Source of the DNA: Limimaricola cinnabarinus LL-001
GTDB lineage: Bacteria > Pseudomonadota > Alphaproteobacteria > Rhodobacterales > Rhodobacteraceae
NCBI RefSeq assembly: GCF_000466965.1
Contig: NZ_BATB01000012.1
Location: 1 to 64,000, forward strand
Length of the DNA: 64,000 nucleotides
Direction: 5' to 3'
Part shown: one piece after another, positions 10,126-20,477 of the stretch
Position numbering within the stretch: the first letter of the stretch is position 1
How the letters are laid out: the number at the start of each line of letters is the position of its first letter
Position numbers and translations under genes: made by a program
Notes under the pieces: generated by a model
What the model was told of the DNA's origin: nothing
What the model saw: the letters and a program-made list of their open reading frames with translations, nothing else
Database searches by the model: none

Positions 10126-11004
10126 ATGACCAGGATCATCGAGAGCTTCACCGACATTTCGGGCGGCTATGACGCGGCCTTCGTCGATCTGTGGGGCTGC
10201 ATGCACGACGGCTTGCGCGCGCATGACGCCGCGGTCGCCGCGATGCGCGGCTTTCGCGCGGGCGGGGGCAAGGTGATCCTGGTCACCAACTCGCCGCGTC
10301 CGCGCGCCTCGGTCGAGGACCAGATCGAAGGGCTCGGCGTGCCGCGCGACTGCTGGGATTCGATCGCGAGTTCCGGCGATTCGGCCCGCGCCGCGATGTA
10401 TGAGGGCGTGGTCGGCGAACAGGTCTGGTTCATCGGCGACGACCGGGACGAGGCCTTCTTCGAACCCCTGAAGATCGTCAAGGACCCGGTCGCGGTCACC
10501 CGCACCGATCTCGACGAGGCCGAAGGCATCGTCTGCTGCGGCCCGGAGGACGAACACGCCGATCCCGACATCTACCGCCCGCAATTCGAGAAGGCGGTCG
10601 CGCGTGGGCTCAAGCTGCTTTGCGCCAACCCCGACATCATCGTCGATCGCGGCAATGAGCGGGTCTGGTGCGCCGGCGCTCTGGCGCGGCTCTACACCGA
10701 GATGGGCGGCACGAGCCTCTATTTCGGCAAGCCGCACGCACCGATCTACGATCTGGCGCGGCGTCGCCTCGCCGAGATCGACCCGAGCGTCACCGACGAC
10801 CGCATCATCTGCATCGGCGACGGGCCGCAGACCGACGTAGCGGGCGCGGCAAATGCCGGTCTGGACGGGCTGTTCATCACCGGCGGGCTGTCAGCCGAGG
10901 AAACCGGCACCGCGCCGGGCGGTCAGCCCGACGCAGGCAAGCTCGAGGCGCATCTGAAGGACGAGCGGCAGGCCCCGGCCTATGCCATGGGCTTCCTGCG
11001 CTGA
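10126..11004 (+). CDS. HAD-superfamily class IIA hydrolase (TIGR01459-like)
   Basis: A 292-residue haloacid-dehalogenase phosphatase. The first HAD motif is FVDLWGCMHDG (Asp nucleophile, with the usual second Asp replaced by Trp-Gly as in the TIGR01459 group), then VTNSPRP as motif II and IGDGPQTDVAGA as motif III-IV. The class IIA cap domain lies between them. The subfamily is common in alphaproteobacteria; its substrate is unsettled, with sugar or nucleotide phosphates suggested. It is five bases behind ppaC and is followed by ribF, so co-transcription is likely. Confidence 0.8.
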   Translation: MTRIIESFTDISGGYDAAFVDLWGCMHDGLRAHDAAVAAMRGFRAGGGKVILVTNSPRPRASVEDQIEGLGVPRDCWDSIASSGDSARAAMYEGVVGEQVWFIGDDRDEAFFEPLKIVKDPVAVTRTDLDEAEGIVCCGPEDEHADPDIYRPQFEKAVARGLKLLCANPDIIVDRGNERVWCAGALARLYTEMGGTSLYFGKPHAPIYDLARRRLAEIDPSVTDDRIICIGDGPQTDVAGAANAGLDGLFITGGLSAEETGTAPGGQPDAGKLEAHLKDERQAPAYAMGFLR

Positions 11005-11062
11005 GACGATGGGGGCGCGCGCCCGCTTGCGCGCGCCCCGCCTCGCGGCTACCCAAGGCGCC

Positions 11063-12001
11063 ATGCGCATCCTGAGCGACTTTTCCGGCCTCACCCCCAC
11101 CGACCGCGGCGCCGCCGCGGCCATCGGCAATTTCGACGGCGTCCATCTCGGTCACCGCGCCGTCATCGACCTCGCCCGCGACGAGGCCGCGCGCCTGAAC
11201 GCTCCCTTGGGCGTGATGACCTTTGAGCCGCATCCGCGCGAGTATTTCGCGCCCGACGCCCCGCCCTTCCGGCTGATGAACCGCACCGCCCGCGCCCACC
11301 GGCTCGAGAAGATCGGCGTCGAACGGCTGTTCGAGCTGCCCTTCGATGCTGAGCTTGCGGCGCTGACGCCGGACGCTTTCGCGCGCGAGGTGATCGCCCG
11401 CGGCCTCGGGCTGCGCCATGTGGTGATCGGCGCCGATTTCCGCTTTGGCAAGGGCCGCGCGGGCGACGCCGCGATGCTGCAGGCGCTCGGGGCCGAGCAC
11501 GGCTTCGGCGTCACCGTCTCGCCGCTCATCGCGCTCGAGGCGGGCGAGGTCAGCTCCACCGCGATCCGTCACGCCCTGAGCGAGGGGCGTCCCCGCGACG
11601 CCGCCGCGATGTTGGGCCATTGGCACCGGCTGGAGGGCGAGGTGATCCACGGCGAAAAGCGGGGCCGCGAGCTGGGTTATCCGACCGCCAACATGGGGGT
11701 AGCCGGTCTGCACATGCCGCGCTTTGGTGTCTATGCCGTCAAGATCGACGTCCTGAACGGCCCGCATGCGGGCAGCTATGACGGCGCCGCCTCGATCGGC
11801 GTGCGGCCGATGTTCGGGGAAAACCAGCCCAACTGCGAGACATTCCTCTTCGACTTTTCCGGCGATCTCTACGGCGCCGAAATCTCGGTGGCGCTGGTCG
11901 ATTACCTGCGCGGCGAAGAAAGGTTCGACGGGCTGGACGCCCTGATCGCCCAGATGGACGCCGACTGCGCCCGTGCGCGCGAGGTGCTGGCCGATGCGTG
12001 A
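11063..12001 (+). CDS. ribF: Bifunctional riboflavin kinase/FAD synthetase
   Basis: A 312-residue two-domain enzyme making FMN from riboflavin and then FAD from FMN. The N-terminal adenylyltransferase half has AAIGNFDGVHLGHRAVIDLA (HxGH-type site) and the SSTAIR motif; the C-terminal kinase half has GRELGYPTANM and the later SIGVRPMFGE. ATG at 11063 gives MRILSDFSGLTP, the natural start; the longer open frame before it overlaps the HAD gene's end. The stop overlaps the next gene by eight bases. Confidence 0.95.
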   Translation: MRILSDFSGLTPTDRGAAAAIGNFDGVHLGHRAVIDLARDEAARLNAPLGVMTFEPHPREYFAPDAPPFRLMNRTARAHRLEKIGVERLFELPFDAELAALTPDAFAREVIARGLGLRHVVIGADFRFGKGRAGDAAMLQALGAEHGFGVTVSPLIALEAGEVSSTAIRHALSEGRPRDAAAMLGHWHRLEGEVIHGEKRGRELGYPTANMGVAGLHMPRFGVYAVKIDVLNGPHAGSYDGAASIGVRPMFGENQPNCETFLFDFSGDLYGAEISVALVDYLRGEERFDGLDALIAQMDADCARAREVLADA

Positions 12002-12434
12002 GAAGTTCTGGGAGCTGCCGATCGAGTCGCTCGACAACCAGGAATGGGAGGCGCTCTGCGACGGCTGCGGCAAGTGCTGCCTCAACAAGATCGAGGACGA
12101 GGACACCGGCGAGGTCGCGCTGACGCGGGTGTCGTGCCGCCTGCTCGATGGATCCACCTGTCTGTGCTCGAAATACGAGACACGGCACAAATACGTGCCC
12201 GAATGCATCGTGCTGACGCCTGAAAAGATCGCCGAGACGATGTATTGGCTGCCGCAGACCTGCGCCTACCGGCTGCGCGCCGAGGGCCGCCCGCTTCACG
12301 GCTGGCATCACTTGGTCTCGGGCGACCGGCAGGCGGTGCACCGCGCGGGCGTGTCGATGATCCACCGTACCGTGCCCGAGACCCAGGTCGATGACGACGA
12401 CTGGGAGGACCACATCATCGAGGAGCCCGTCTGA
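11994..12434 (+). CDS. YcgN-type cysteine-cluster protein (UPF0260)
   Basis: A 146-residue protein of the YcgN/UPF0260 family. The cysteine cluster is visible as LCDGCGKCCLNKIED (residues about 21-35) and further Cys in SCRLLDGSTCLCSKYE and VPECIVL, a pattern likely to bind zinc or an Fe-S cluster. The molecular role is unknown. ATG at 11994 (MREKFWELP) is the family start and overlaps ribF by eight bases; its own stop overlaps the next ATG by one base, so three genes appear translationally coupled. Confidence 0.85.
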   Translation: MREKFWELPIESLDNQEWEALCDGCGKCCLNKIEDEDTGEVALTRVSCRLLDGSTCLCSKYETRHKYVPECIVLTPEKIAETMYWLPQTCAYRLRAEGRPLHGWHHLVSGDRQAVHRAGVSMIHRTVPETQVDDDDWEDHIIEEPV

Positions 12435-13480
12435 TGCAATTCGCCTCCGACAACGCCGGTCCCGCCCATCCCGCCATTCTCGATGCCGTGGCGCGGGCCA
12501 ATGACGGTTACCAGCGCGCCTATGGCTCGGAGAGCGCGATGGAGCGGGTGCGGGACCGCATCCGCGAAATCTTCGAGGCTCCGTCCGCCGAGGTGCATCT
12601 CGTCGCGACCGGCACGGCGGCCAATTCGCTGATACTGGGCTGCATGGCACGGCCCTGGGATGCGATCTTCTGTTCGGAGCATGCGCATATCGAGCATGAC
12701 GAGGGCAACGCCCCCGAATTCTATACCGGCGGCGCCAAGCTCTCCCTCGTGCCTGCCCCCAACGGACGCATGTCGAATGCGGATCTGGAGCGGGCGATCG
12801 GCGCGCCGGGCGCGCGCTCGTTCCACAACGCCCAGCCCGGCCCGATCTCGATCACCCAGGTGACCGAGACTGGCAGCGTCTATGCGCTTGACCATATCCG
12901 CGCCATCGGCGGCCTCGCCCGCGCGCGGGGCCAGAGGGTCCACATGGACGGCGCGCGATTCGCCAACGCCGTGGCGGCGCTGAGCTGCACGCCTGCCGAG
13001 ATGACGTGGAAAGCGGGAGTGGACGCGCTGAGCTTCGGCGGCACCAAGAACGGCTGCCTCGGGGTCGAAGCGGCGGTGTTCTTCGACCCTGCGCTGGCGC
13101 AGGACTTCGCGCTGCGGCGCAAGCGCGGCGGGCACCTGTTCTCCAAGCACCGGTTTCTCTCGGCGCAGATGGAGGCCTATCTTGCGGACGATCTCTGGCG
13201 CGATCTCGCCGCCCGCGCCAACGCCGCCTGCGCACAGTTGGTCGCGGGGCTGGAGCGACACGCCGAGGTCGAAATCGTCTGGCCCACCGAGGCCAACCTC
13301 GTCTTCGTCACCTTGCCTCGCGCCACCTGTCGGCGGTTGATCGAGGGGGGGGCCGATTTCTACGTAATGGACGGCGATCCGATGCAGGGCGACCCGAAGG
13401 CACGCCTCACCGCGCGCCTCGTCTGCGACTGGTCGCTGGGCGAGGCACGGGTGGCGCAGTTCCTGTCGCTGCTGGGATAG
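12434..13480 (+). CDS. ltaE: Threonine aldolase / beta-eliminating lyase family, PLP enzyme
   Basis: A 348-residue fold-type I PLP enzyme, most like L-threonine aldolase, which splits threonine to glycine and acetaldehyde. Landmarks are FASDNAGPAHPAILDAV at the N-terminus, the cofactor Asp in VHMDGARFANA, and the PLP lysine in SFGGTKNGCLG. The family also contains aldolases for allo-threonine and phenylserine, so exact specificity is not proven. The ATG overlaps the end of the YcgN gene by one base. Confidence 0.85.
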   Translation: MQFASDNAGPAHPAILDAVARANDGYQRAYGSESAMERVRDRIREIFEAPSAEVHLVATGTAANSLILGCMARPWDAIFCSEHAHIEHDEGNAPEFYTGGAKLSLVPAPNGRMSNADLERAIGAPGARSFHNAQPGPISITQVTETGSVYALDHIRAIGGLARARGQRVHMDGARFANAVAALSCTPAEMTWKAGVDALSFGGTKNGCLGVEAAVFFDPALAQDFALRRKRGGHLFSKHRFLSAQMEAYLADDLWRDLAARANAACAQLVAGLERHAEVEIVWPTEANLVFVTLPRATCRRLIEGGADFYVMDGDPMQGDPKARLTARLVCDWSLGEARVAQFLSLLG

Positions 13481-13489
13481 GGCCTGCTC

Positions 13490-14089
13490 TCAGAGCTGCC
13501 CCGACAGGTGCAGGTCCAGATCCCCGAGCCGGTCCTGCCCCCAGAACCGCTCATCCGTGTCGGTGATGTAGAAAGGCGAGCCGAACACGCCGCGCCGCAC
13601 CGCCTCGTCGAGGTTCTGGCCGTATTCGTCGGCCGCCATCATCAGGTTGCTCTCGGCGAGGCCGGGATCGAAGCCCGCCTCCTCAAGCGCCGCGCAGATC
13701 ACGTGTTCGAGCGCGATGTCCTTTTCCTCGGCCCAGCAGGCGCGGGTGATCGCGTGCACCAGCACCCCCATGTCGCCGCCGCCCGCCTTCTGGGCGTTGA
13801 TGATCGCATAGGAGGACGGCGCGCCGTTGGTGGGCCAGTTGGCCGGACGCATCACCAGCGGCAGCCCCGCCTTCTTGGCCTGACGCCGCATCTCCTGCGC
13901 GCGGTATTCGAGCCGGCTCGGGTGCCGGTCCTTGGGCAGCTGCCCGCCCGATCGCGGGAACAGCGCCATCACGTCCATCGGGCGATAGGTGATCTCGGCG
14001 CCATGCTTGGCGGCGATCTCCTCGAGCCTGCGCCCGGCGATGTAGACATAAGGCGACAAGGTCGCAAAAAAGTAATCGATCTTCGGCAC
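13490..14089 (-). CDS. 2-hydroxychromene-2-carboxylate isomerase / DsbA-fold protein
   Basis: A 199-residue thioredoxin-fold protein of the HCCA-isomerase (GST kappa-like) family. It begins with IDYFFATLSPYVYIAGRRLE, where Ser-Pro-Tyr replaces the CxxC of true DsbA oxidoreductases, and ends with GVFGSPFYITDTDERFWGQDRL, the typical closing motif. Such enzymes isomerise glutathione-dependent aromatic intermediates, but most genomic copies have no assigned substrate. The start is GTG at 14089 behind a GGAGGG ribosome site; no ATG fits. It converges on the aldolase gene with a nine-base gap. Confidence 0.8.
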   Translation of the reverse strand: MPKIDYFFATLSPYVYIAGRRLEEIAAKHGAEITYRPMDVMALFPRSGGQLPKDRHPSRLEYRAQEMRRQAKKAGLPLVMRPANWPTNGAPSSYAIINAQKAGGGDMGVLVHAITRACWAEEKDIALEHVICAALEEAGFDPGLAESNLMMAADEYGQNLDEAVRRGVFGSPFYITDTDERFWGQDRLGDLDLHLSGQL

Positions 14090-14213
14090 GTGCGCCCTCC
14101 GCGGCCTCCACCCCCATCGGGCAGGTTTGCGCCATGCTAGGGCTGTGCTAGGCGGTGTCAATCTCCCGCCGCCCCGCCCCGGGGCCGCCCAAGCCTGCCA
14201 AGGATGCCGCTTG

Positions 14214-15231
14214 ATGCCCACCCTGAACGAGCCGAAGCTGATCGCCGGTAACGCCAACCAGCCCCTTGCCCAAGCCGTCGCGCGCCGCATGTCGATGCAT
14301 CGCGGCATGAATGTCGGCCTCGTCGATGCCCGGATCGAGCGGTTCAATGATCAGGAGATTTTCGTCGAGGTCTATGAGACGTCCGCGGCGAGGACATGTT
14401 CATCATCCAGCCGACCTCGAACCCGGCCAACGACAACCTGATGGAACTTTTGATCATGGCCGACGCGCTGCGGCGCTCCTCGGCGGCGCGGATCACCGCC
14501 GTGATCCCTTATTTCGGCTACGCCCGTCAGGATCGTCGCGCCAAGCGCGCACACCGATCTCGGCCAAGCTCGTGGCCAACCTGATCGCCGAGGCGGGGAT
14601 CGAACGGGTGCTGACCATGGATCTGCACGCGGCCCAGATCCAGGGTTTCTTCGACATTCCCGTCGACAACCTCTACGCCGCGCCGATCTTTGCCCTCGAC
14701 GTGGCGCATCACTTCAAGGGCCGCCGCGACGAGGTCATGGTGGTCTCGCCCGATGTCGGCGGCGTCGCCCGCGCGCGCGAGCTGGCCAAGCGCATCGGCG
14801 CGCCGCTTGCCATCGTCGACAAGCGTCGCGAAAAGGCCGGCGAAGTGGCCGAGATGACGGTGATCGGCGATGTGTCGGGCAAGGCCTGCATCATCGTCGA
14901 CGACATCTGCGACACCGCCGGCACGCTGTGCAAGGCGGCCGAGACGCTGATGGAGGCCGGTGCCACCGAGGTGCACAGCTACATCACCCACGGGGTGCTG
15001 TCGGGCCCGGCGGTGAGCCGGATCGAGAAATCGGTGATGAAATCGCTGGTGATCACTGATTCGATCGAGCCGACCGAGGCCGTGAAGAACGCCCCCAACA
15101 TCCGCATCGTGCCGACCGCGCCGATGTTCGCGCAGGCGATCCTCAACATCTGGCACGGCACCTCGGTCAGCTCGCTCTTCGAGCATGAGACGCTGACGCC
15201 GATCTACGAAGGCATGTACGCGGCCAACTGA
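14214..15231 (+). CDS. prs: Ribose-phosphate pyrophosphokinase (two frame breaks)
   Basis: PRPP synthase, feeding nucleotide, histidine and tryptophan synthesis. ATG at 14214 gives [20 protein letters not shown]. Breaks occur near 14379, where VYE should continue [14 protein letters not shown] (one A lost), and near 14545, where YARQDRRAK should continue [14 protein letters not shown] (one G lost). Downstream, [19 protein letters not shown] and the PRPP-binding loop [13 protein letters not shown] are intact. With both bases restored the protein has 339 residues, normal for the alphaproteobacterial enzyme. Essential, so the breaks are taken as errors. Confidence 0.95.
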
Positions 15232-15243
15232 GACGGACCTTCG

Positions 15244-15272
15244 GGCGGGGGTCTCAGCCGAAGGCCCCCGCC
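15244..15272. terminator. GC-rich hairpin at the 3' end of prs
   Basis: GGCGGGGG (15244-15251) pairs with CCCCCGCC (15265-15272) around a 13-nt loop, 12 bases after the prs stop. No clear T run follows, so it may be a Rho-aided or simple 3' end. It overlaps the stop region of the convergent small membrane gene. Confidence 0.45.
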
Positions 15273-15607
15273 AGCGCCTGCGACAACGCCATGCTCGCGG
15301 CCTCGGGCTGCAACAGCCAAGCCAGCGCGCGGCCCATGGCGCCCATGCCCTCCAACCGCGCGAGCATCTCGGCCAGCGCTGTAGGATCGAGCCGCGCCAG
15401 CAGCAGGCTCTTGGCGCCGAGCGCCGCGAAGATCGGAAACATCGCCAGCGTCAGCAGCACGAGGCCGACACCGCGTTCGCGCGGCAACGGGGCGAGGACC
15501 ACGAGATCGCCCTCATGGACACGGCTCATCGCGGTGCCGTCGGGATGACGGAGTCTCGCTGTGGGGTGCGGAAAACGGGTTTCGACGCTGTACGACACGC
15601 TGGACAT
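15254..15607 (-). CDS. Hypothetical small protein with one membrane segment
   Basis: A 117-residue protein from ATG at 15607. One clear hydrophobic segment (GLVLLTLAMFPIFAALGAKS) sits in the middle, followed by an amphipathic Ala/Leu-rich tail (ALAEMLARLEGMGAMGRALA). I do not recognise a family. The position opposite the end of prs and upstream of prmA gives no functional hint. Confidence 0.5.
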   Translation of the reverse strand: MSSVSYSVETRFPHPTARLRHPDGTAMSRVHEGDLVVLAPLPRERGVGLVLLTLAMFPIFAALGAKSLLLARLDPTALAEMLARLEGMGAMGRALAWLLQPEAASMALSQALAGAFG

Positions 15608-15746
15608 GGCAATCGGCCTTGGCAAGGTGCCCCCACCTCACGGTGTCATGACTATTGCCGGATCATGGCGTAAATGTGGCAAAGGGGTCCGTTTCCGGCG
15701 GAAAAGTGTTCCCCGCCTAGCCCCCGCCTTACCACCGACACGCTTG

Positions 15747-16619
15747 TCAGCCGCGCTTCATGTCGAGCGTGGTCCATTCGCCGTGACTTTCACGGCCCGC
15801 GCGGGCAAAACCTTTGGCGACATAGACGGTCTCCACGGCATCGGCCTGTTCGTTGAGGATGCCCGACAGGATCACCCGCCCGCCCGGCGCCACCTTGGCC
15901 GCCATCTCGGGCGCGAGGGCCACTAGCGGGCCCTTCAGGATGTTGGCGAAGACAAGGTCGAAAGGCGCCGCCGCCTCGAGGGCCTCATGCTCGAAGCCCG
16001 CCGCCTCAAGGCACTCCACCTGTCCGGCCATGCCATTGGCCGCGAGGTTGGCCTCGGCCACCTCGACCGCCACCGCGTCGATGTCGGAGGCCATCACCCG
16101 CGCCTCGGGCCAGACCTTCGCCGCCGCCATGGCCAGAACGGCGGTGCCGCAGCCGATATCGGCGATGCGCGCGGGCATCGCGCCTCCCGCCGCCTGCGCG
16201 TCGAGCGCCTTGAGACAGCCCAGCGTCGTGCCGTGATGCCCGGTGCCGAAGGCCATCGCCGCCTCGATCAGCAGCGGAATGCGGCCCTCGGGAACCTTGT
16301 CGGCGTCGTGGCTGCCATAGACGAAGAAGCGTCCCGCCTCGACCGGGGCCAGCTCACGGCGCACCTTGGCGACCCAATCCTCGTCGGGCACCTCGGAGAC
16401 GACGAACCGCCCGGCCCCGTGGCTCGCCGCCAACAGGTCGAGCGCCACGGCGTCGGGCGTCTCCTCGAAATAGGCGGTGACCTCGTAGAGCCCCGAGCCG
16501 TCCTCGATCTCGAACACGCCGGTGCCGTAGGGCGCGGGATCGAGATCTTCGAGCGCCTCGGACAGCACCGCGCCGCGGCGCTGGTCATCAAGCTTGGTGA
16601 TCGCGGTATAGACGGGCAT
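15747..16619 (-). CDS. prmA: Ribosomal protein L11 methyltransferase
   Basis: A 290-residue class I SAM methyltransferase that trimethylates ribosomal protein L11. The catalytic domain shows AFGTGHHGTTLGCL, the SAM-binding loop IADIGCGTAVLAMAAAKVW, and FANILKGPLVALAPEMA, where the family has an Asn-Ile-Leu signature. The N-terminal substrate-recognition domain is the short alphaproteobacterial form. ATG at 16619 follows a GGAG site and starts MPVYTAITKL; upstream frame is not conserved-looking. Confidence 0.92.
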   Translation of the reverse strand: MPVYTAITKLDDQRRGAVLSEALEDLDPAPYGTGVFEIEDGSGLYEVTAYFEETPDAVALDLLAASHGAGRFVVSEVPDEDWVAKVRRELAPVEAGRFFVYGSHDADKVPEGRIPLLIEAAMAFGTGHHGTTLGCLKALDAQAAGGAMPARIADIGCGTAVLAMAAAKVWPEARVMASDIDAVAVEVAEANLAANGMAGQVECLEAAGFEHEALEAAAPFDLVFANILKGPLVALAPEMAAKVAPGGRVILSGILNEQADAVETVYVAKGFARAGRESHGEWTTLDMKRG

Positions 16620-16718
16620 CGAAGGTCTCCGGGCAAAGGGGCTGGGATGCGGCATAGGCGCAAGCGAAGGGGGCGGTCAATCGCCGCCCCCCTCGTAACC
16701 GTGTCGTGGGTCGATCGC

Positions 16719-17369
16719 TCAGACGCCGACGCCGATCGGGCAGGTCACGCCGGTGCCGCCGATGCCGCAATAGCCGTTCGGGTTCTTGTCGAGATACTGC
16801 TGGTGGTAATCCTCGGCCATGTAGAAAGCGGGCGCGTCGACGATCTCGGTGGTGATGGCGCCGTAGCCCGCGCCGGTCAGGCGCGGCGAGAACGCCTCGC
16901 GCGAGGCTTCGGCGGCGCGTTTCTGACCTTCGTCGAAGACGTAGATGCCCGAGCGGTACTGCGTGCCGCGGTCGTTGCCCTGCCGCATGCCCTGCGTCGG
17001 GTCGTGGTTCTCCCAGAACACGCGCAGCAGTTCCTCGTAGGAGGTCTTGGACGGATCATAGACCACGCGGACCACCTCGTTGTGGCCGGTGCGCCCGGAG
17101 CAAACCTCTTCATAGGTCGGGTTCGGCGTGTAGCCGCCCGCATAGCCCACCATGGTCGAATGCACGCCCGGCAGCTTCCAGAAGATCCGCTCCACGCCCC
17201 AGAAACAGCCCATGCCGAACATCGCGACCTCGAAGCCCTCGGGCGCCTCGGGGTCGAGCTTGGTGCCCAGCACGCTATGGGTGGTGGCGGTCGGGATCGG
17301 CTGCGGGCGGCCCGGCAGCGCATTCTCGGGGGTGACCATCTCGGTCTTGGTCGAACTCAGGCCGAACAT
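16719..17369 (-). CDS. msrA: Peptide methionine sulfoxide reductase MsrA
   Basis: A 216-residue enzyme that reduces methionine-S-sulfoxide in proteins. The active-site motif is [19 protein letters not shown] with the catalytic Cys, and the resolving region [15 protein letters not shown] near the C-terminus contains further Cys. The N-terminal ~45 residues before the catalytic core are the usual extension of long MsrA forms. It lies about 100 bp upstream of prmA on the same strand and may be transcribed with it. Confidence 0.95.
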   Translation of the reverse strand: MFGLSSTKTEMVTPENALPGRPQPIPTATTHSVLGTKLDPEAPEGFEVAMFGMGCFWGVERIFWKLPGVHSTMVGYAGGYTPNPTYEEVCSGRTGHNEVVRVVYDPSKTSYEELLRVFWENHDPTQGMRQGNDRGTQYRSGIYVFDEGQKRAAEASREAFSPRLTGAGYGAITTEIVDAPAFYMAEDYHQQYLDKNPNGYCGIGGTGVTCPIGVGV

Positions 17370-17425
17370 CGGGCTCTCCTCGTCTTGTGGCTTGCCCGTC
17401 ATATAGGCATCGCTGCCCCCGAGTT

Positions 17426-17881
17426 CTACACGGCCGCGAGGGGAAGCCCCCGCCCCGCGAACACGGTCTCGTGGCCCGGTGCCGGATGGCGCGGGATCAT
17501 CAGCGCCAGCGCCAGCGACACGCCCGCCATCGCGGCGGCAAGGAGGAACACGGCGTCGGGGGCGGCCAGCCAAAGGTAGCCGAGGCTCGCGAGCAGAGCC
17601 ACGGCGGCAAAGTGGTTGATGGTAAAGGCGACGGCGGCGGTGGGGGCGATGTCGCCGGGATCGGCGATCTTCTGGAAGTAGGTCTTGAGCGCCAGCGCCA
17701 GCGCGAAGAACACGTTGTCGATCACGTAGAGGATCGCCGCCACCATCACGCCCCAGCCGAACCAGTAAAGCCCGCCATAGGCGGGGAACACCGCCATCAG
17801 GAACAGGAGTGTAGTCGGCCTGCGCCAGAGCGGCAGGGTCCGGGCCTCGGCCAGGGGCATCGGAATACGTGTCATGCGCAA
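17426..17881 (-). CDS. Hypothetical four-helix membrane protein
   Basis: A 151-residue hydrophobic protein with four predicted membrane segments (around [48 protein letters not shown] and [17 protein letters not shown]). The spacing resembles the C-terminal part of an MFS transporter, but there is no sign of a missing N-terminal half, so it may be a free-standing small protein. I see no family motif. It is on the same strand as priA and msrA. Confidence 0.6.
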   Translation of the reverse strand: MRMTRIPMPLAEARTLPLWRRPTTLLFLMAVFPAYGGLYWFGWGVMVAAILYVIDNVFFALALALKTYFQKIADPGDIAPTAAVAFTINHFAAVALLASLGYLWLAAPDAVFLLAAAMAGVSLALALMIPRHPAPGHETVFAGRGLPLAAV

Positions 17882-17979
17882 GCATTAGGCCCTCCCGCAC
17901 CGCTTGGCGAGACGTAGCGTCACCCGGCGCGCGAAATTCTTGGCCGCTTGGACAAGGCTCCTCCCCGGCTCCTTCGCGC

Positions 17980-20172
17980 CTAGAGGAAGCTCTGCGGATC
18001 GATGTCGATGGCCAGCCGCAAATTCGCGGGCAGCCGCAGTTGGGCCGCCCATTTCGCCAGCGCCGATTGCAGCGGCGCGGTCTTCTCGGCCTTGACCAGA
18101 AGCCGCACCCGGTGCCGCCCGCGCACCCGCGCGATGGGCGCGGGTGCCGGGCCGAAGAGCTGCGCACCGATCCGGCGCAACGGCGCGTCGAGCCGCGCCA
18201 GCCGATTGCCCAGATCGAAGGCGGCCTGCATGTCGGGCGAGGAGATCACGATCCCCGCCATACGGCCATAGGGCGGCACACCGGCGGCGCGGCGCGCGGC
18301 GGCTTCGGCGGCCCAGAACCCCTCCTCGTCGCCCGACAGGATCGCGCCGATCACCGGATGTTCGGGCTGGAACGTCTGCAACAGCGCGGTGCCGCGCGCC
18401 TCCGCGCGTCCGGCCCGGCCCGCGACCTGCCGCATCAACTGGAACGTCCGCTCGGCGGCGCGCAGGTCCGAGCCCTGCAGCCCGAGATCGCTGTCGATCA
18501 CGCCGACCAGCGTCAGCTTGGGAAAATTGTGACCCTTGGCGACGAGCTGCGTGCCTACGACGATATCCGCCGCGCCCTCGGCGATCTCGAGAATGCGCGC
18601 CTTCAGCGCGCGGGCCGAGCCGAACAGGTCCGACGACAGCACCGTCACGCGGGCGTCGGGAAACAGCGCCTGCGCCTCTTCGGTGATCCGCTCCACTCCC
18701 GGGCCCACGGCGGCGAGCTTGCCCGCCACCTCACAGTTCGGACAGGTCTCGGGCATCGGCGCCGTCTCGCCGCATTGGTGGCACATCAGCCGCTTGAGGA
18801 ACCGGTGCTCGACCATCCGCGCGTCGCAATGCTTGCAGCCGATCTGGTGGCCGCAGGCGCGGCACAGCGTCAGCGGCGCATAGCCCCGGCGATTCAGGAA
18901 CAGGAGCGACTGCTCGCCGCGCTCAAGCCGCTGCATCACCGCGCCCTTCAAGCTGGGCGAGATCCAGCTACCCGAAGGCACTTCTTCGATGCGCATGTCG
19001 ATGGCGCGCATCTCGGGCATCACGGCGGGGCCATAGCGGCTTTCGAGGTCGAGACGGGCGTATTTGCCCTGCTGCACGTTGACCCAGCTTTCCAAGGACG
19101 GCGTGGCCGAGGCCAGCACCACCTGCGCCCTTTCCAATGACGCCCGCAGCACCGCCATGTCGCGCGCGTTGTAGAGGACGCCATCCTCCTGCTTGTAGGA
19201 GGTGTCGTGCTCCTCATCGACGACGATCAAACCAAGATCGTGGAACGGCAGGAACAGCGCCGAGCGCGCACCGACCACCAGCTGCGCGCCGTTCTCGGCG
19301 ACCATCTTCCAGCAGCGCCGGCGCTCGGTGGTGGTGACGCCGGAATGCCATTCGGCGGGCTTCGCACCAAAGCGCGCCTCGACGCGGGTCAGGAACTCCG
19401 CCGTCAGCGCGATCTCCGGCAGCAGCACCAACGCCTGACGACCACGGGCGAGGCACGCCGCGACGGCTTCGAGATAGACCTCGGTCTTGCCCGAACCGGT
19501 GACCCCCTTCAGCAGCGTGGTGCCGTAGCGTCCGGCCTTGATCCCCTCGCGCAGCCTTGCCGCCGCCGTGGCCTGATCGCCGGTCAGCGCCTTGCCGGGC
19601 ATGTGCGGGTCGAGGCTGGGATACGGCACGTCGCGCGGCGCCTCTTCCTCGGCCACGGCGCCCGAGGCCACCAGCCCCTTGACCACCGAGGAACCGACAC
19701 CCGCCAGTTCGGCCAGCTCGCCCAGCATGAAGCCCATGCCGTCATGCTCTTCGAGCAGATCGAGCACCCGGGCGCGGGCCGGTGTCATCCGCCCCGGTTG
19801 GCCATGGCCGCGCCGGTAGATCTTGCGCATCCCGGGCGGATCGGTGAGGCCCGGCGCGCGGGTCGCCAGACGTAGCATCGCGGGCATCGGCGTCAGCGTG
19901 TAATCCGCGACACGGCCCAGAAACTCGCGCATCGCCGGGCGCATCGCGGGGATGTCGAGTACCCGGATCGCGGACTTCACCTTGGCGGGATCGTAATCGC
20001 CCGCCCCCGGCCCCCAGACCACGCCGGTGACCTTGCGCGGCCCGAACGGCACCTCGACATGGTCTCCGGCGGCGCATCCGCCCGACGGCGCGCGGTAGTC
20101 AAGCACCCGGTCGAGCGGCTGTGTCGTCAGCACGCCGATCAGCGCGCCTTGCTCGAAGCGGGGGGATGTCAT
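17980..20172 (-). CDS. priA: Primosomal protein N' (PriA helicase)
   Basis: A 730-residue DNA helicase that reloads the replisome at stalled forks. The N-terminal DNA-binding domain begins [20 protein letters not shown]. The helicase core has Walker [12 protein letters not shown], the DEEHD box in [16 protein letters not shown], and motif V/VI further on. The zinc region is complete: [14 protein letters not shown], then CHQCG and CPNC. ATG at 20172 ([11 protein letters not shown]) is preferred to the longer frame from 20241. Confidence 0.96.
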   Translation of the reverse strand: MTSPRFEQGALIGVLTTQPLDRVLDYRAPSGGCAAGDHVEVPFGPRKVTGVVWGPGAGDYDPAKVKSAIRVLDIPAMRPAMREFLGRVADYTLTPMPAMLRLATRAPGLTDPPGMRKIYRRGHGQPGRMTPARARVLDLLEEHDGMGFMLGELAELAGVGSSVVKGLVASGAVAEEEAPRDVPYPSLDPHMPGKALTGDQATAAARLREGIKAGRYGTTLLKGVTGSGKTEVYLEAVAACLARGRQALVLLPEIALTAEFLTRVEARFGAKPAEWHSGVTTTERRRCWKMVAENGAQLVVGARSALFLPFHDLGLIVVDEEHDTSYKQEDGVLYNARDMAVLRASLERAQVVLASATPSLESWVNVQQGKYARLDLESRYGPAVMPEMRAIDMRIEEVPSGSWISPSLKGAVMQRLERGEQSLLFLNRRGYAPLTLCRACGHQIGCKHCDARMVEHRFLKRLMCHQCGETAPMPETCPNCEVAGKLAAVGPGVERITEEAQALFPDARVTVLSSDLFGSARALKARILEIAEGAADIVVGTQLVAKGHNFPKLTLVGVIDSDLGLQGSDLRAAERTFQLMRQVAGRAGRAEARGTALLQTFQPEHPVIGAILSGDEEGFWAAEAAARRAAGVPPYGRMAGIVISSPDMQAAFDLGNRLARLDAPLRRIGAQLFGPAPAPIARVRGRHRVRLLVKAEKTAPLQSALAKWAAQLRLPANLRLAIDIDPQSFL

Positions 20173-20477
20173 GGGCGGATCGGTATCCTCGGGTCGGCGG
20201 GAAAGAGCCGCCAACATGCGCCGCGCCCCGCGCGGCTTCAAGGGATCGGGCTGTCGCAGCCTTCACGCCGCCAGTTGTGCTTCCCATATGGAAAAGGTGC
20301 TGTTCCGGGAAAGGTGCTGTTCCACCGCTTCGCCAGTTGCTAGACCGAGTGCGAAGCCGCCCCGCGAAGCGCGTGCACCAAGTGGAGCACGCATGGGCAC
20401 GAATATTGATCCAGCGCGCGAGGGCGCAAGTTCATCAAACGCGCGAAAGCGCGCGACACCAGACAGGGAGAAACCAA

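Noticed and set aside
15747..17579. A 530-codon plus-strand frame opposite prmA and msrA
   Set aside because: It is antisense to two well-identified genes and has no recognisable motif.
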